Assembly: GCA_023424585.1 (NCBI GenBank)
Contig: JAFADT010000875.1
Span: 1-13,141, forward strand
Length of the DNA: 13,141 nt
Reading direction: 5' to 3'
DNA from: Pseudomonadota bacterium
GTDB lineage: Bacteria > Myxococcota > Myxococcia > Myxococcales > Myxococcaceae
Shown: positions 12,163 to 13,141 of the stretch, piece after piece
Layout: each line of letters opens with the position of its first letter
Position numbering within the stretch: the stretch's first letter is position 1
Made by a program: the position numbers and the translations under genes
The notes under the pieces: generated by a model
Database searches by the model: none
Told to the model about the DNA's origin: nothing
What the model saw: the letters and a program-made list of their open reading frames with translations, nothing else

Positions 12163-13141
12163 ATGCCGCGTGATTACGCCTACTACGCCCGGGCGCTGGA
12201 GGGACGGCGGCTGCCGCTGGCCTTCGCGGACCTGGACCTGCTGGGCGAGAACGCGGCGGCGCTGCTGCGGCGCGCGGGGGGCCTGCCGGTGCGGGTGGCC
12301 ACCAAGTCGGTGCGGTGCGTGTCGTTGCTGCGGCGCGTGCTCGACGAGCACCCCGGCTTCCAGGGCCTCATGTGCTTCAGCGCCGACGAAGCCGTGCGCC
12401 TGCGCGAGCGCGGCTTTAGCGACCTGCTCATGGGCTACCCCGTCGTGGATGCCGAGGCCCTGGCGGAGCTCTGCCGTCCGCCGGCGCCCGTGACGCTGAT
12501 GGTCGACTCGGTGGAGCACGTGGCGCTCGCCGCCCGGGCTGCCCGGCGGCACGGCGCGCGTGCGCCGCTGTGCCTGGACGTGGACCTGTCCGTGGACCTG
12601 CCGGGCCTGCGCTTCGGGGTGCACCGCTCGCCGGTGCGCTCGCCGGAGGACGCGCTGAGGGTGGCGAGGCGCATCGCGGCGGAAGAAGACGCCGCGTTCC
12701 TGGCGGGCGTCATGGGCTACGAGGCGCAGCTCGCGGGCGTGCCGGACGCGGCGCCGCGCACGGGGGCGAAGAACGTGGTCATCCGGGCGCTCAAGCGGGG
12801 CTCGGTGGGCCGCGTGCACGCGCGCCGGCAGGCGGTGGTGGCGGCGCTGAAGGTCGCGGGCTTCGCGCCGCGCTTCGTGAACGGCGGTGGCACCGGCAGC
12901 CTGGAGTCCACGCGCCAGGACGCGAGCGTCACCGAGCTCACCGCGGGCAGCGGCCTGTACTCGCCCGCGCTCTTCGACGGCTATCGCGGCTTCCACCACC
13001 AGCCCGCGGTGGCGTTCGCCATCCCCGTCACGCGGCGTCCGGGCCCGGGCGTCTTCACGCTCCAGGGCGGGGGCTACGTGGCCTCTGGCGCGGCGGGCGC
13101 GGACAAGCTGCCCGCGCCCTACCTGCCCGAGGGCGCTAGGC
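12163..13141 (+). CDS. D-threonine aldolase / D-serine deaminase-like PLP enzyme (3' end beyond window)
   Basis: This is an open frame from ATG 12163 to the window end, with 326 codons visible and no stop. It belongs to the alanine-racemase-fold (fold type III) PLP enzymes that act on D-amino acids or 3-hydroxy amino acids. The N-terminal barrel starts PLAFADLDLL and has RVATKSVRC, with Lys48 as the expected Schiff-base lysine. Later elements are MCFSADEAVRL, the DVDLSVDLPGLRFGV strand (substrate/PLP side), FVNGGGTGSLEST (phosphate-binding glycines) and VTELTAGSGLYSPALFD, the conserved block seen in D-threonine aldolase-like proteins. The metal-binding C-terminal residues of that family would lie beyond the edge. 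The product is probably cytoplasmic, since no signal peptide is present. A GGAGG is correctly spaced. The upstream region contains a strong hairpin that may control it. Which substrate it uses, cleaving or deaminating, cannot be decided here. Confidence 0.8.
   Translation, partial: MPRDYAYYARALEGRRLPLAFADLDLLGENAAALLRRAGGLPVRVATKSVRCVSLLRRVLDEHPGFQGLMCFSADEAVRLRERGFSDLLMGYPVVDAEALAELCRPPAPVTLMVDSVEHVALAARAARRHGARAPLCLDVDLSVDLPGLRFGVHRSPVRSPEDALRVARRIAAEEDAAFLAGVMGYEAQLAGVPDAAPRTGAKNVVIRALKRGSVGRVHARRQAVVAALKVAGFAPRFVNGGGTGSLESTRQDASVTELTAGSGLYSPALFDGYRGFHHQPAVAFAIPVTRRPGPGVFTLQGGGYVASGAAGADKLPAPYLPEGAR

Overview
The window is very GC-rich DNA with dense, short-spaced genes. It carries family hallmarks of the fruiting myxobacteria (Myxococcota, suborder Cystobacterineae; a Myxococcus/Corallococcus-like genome is my best guess). 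The strongest evidence is a gene pair matching traA-traB, the cell-surface system for outer membrane exchange and kin recognition known from Myxococcus xanthus. Lipoproteins with bacterial Ig-like domains and a C-terminal sorting tail of MYXO-CTERM type fit the same group.

Layout. Positions 1-125 hold the 3' end of an unrecognised + strand gene. It is followed by a + strand lipoprotein with three Ig-like (Big_2) domains (255-1094). A perfect GC-rich hairpin (1113-1135) separates this gene from the convergent minus-strand block. Read in its own direction (right to left), that block holds a dynamin-like GTPase (7918-6152), a DisA-N/DAC-like putative nucleotide sensor (6100-5015), then traA (4866-2755) and traB (2758-1145). 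traA and traB overlap by four bases (ATGA). Divergent from the GTPase is a + strand thioredoxin-fold lipoprotein with a repeat-rich C-terminus (8023-9402). It converges on a minus-strand pair: a LuxR-type regulator (11772-10645) and a metallophosphoesterase (10602-9451). A 390-base non-coding region (11773-12162) separates luxR from a + strand D-threonine aldolase/amino acid deaminase-like PLP enzyme, which is cut by the window end (12163-13141).

How the parts work together. TraA is expected on the cell surface as a polymorphic adhesin: an N-terminal variable PA14-like domain, a stalk with about 71 cysteines, and a sorting tail. TraB is expected to be its outer-membrane partner: a beta-barrel, a TSP3 calcium-type linker and an OmpA peptidoglycan-binding domain. 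Together they would mediate contact-dependent outer membrane fusion between compatible siblings. The upstream GTPase and DAC-like protein lie on the same strand. Any functional tie to outer membrane exchange is inference.

The most notable unexplained structure is in the luxR/aldolase intergenic region. It has a TGGGAA-N4-TTCCCA palindrome with a further TGGGAA copy 31 bases away, a second palindrome (CGAGTC-N6-GACTCG), and a 16-bp hairpin whose two G-U pairs fit only a + strand transcript. That hairpin could be a leader element of the aldolase gene or the end of a small RNA. I saw no tRNA, rRNA, CRISPR array, insertion sequence or phage gene.
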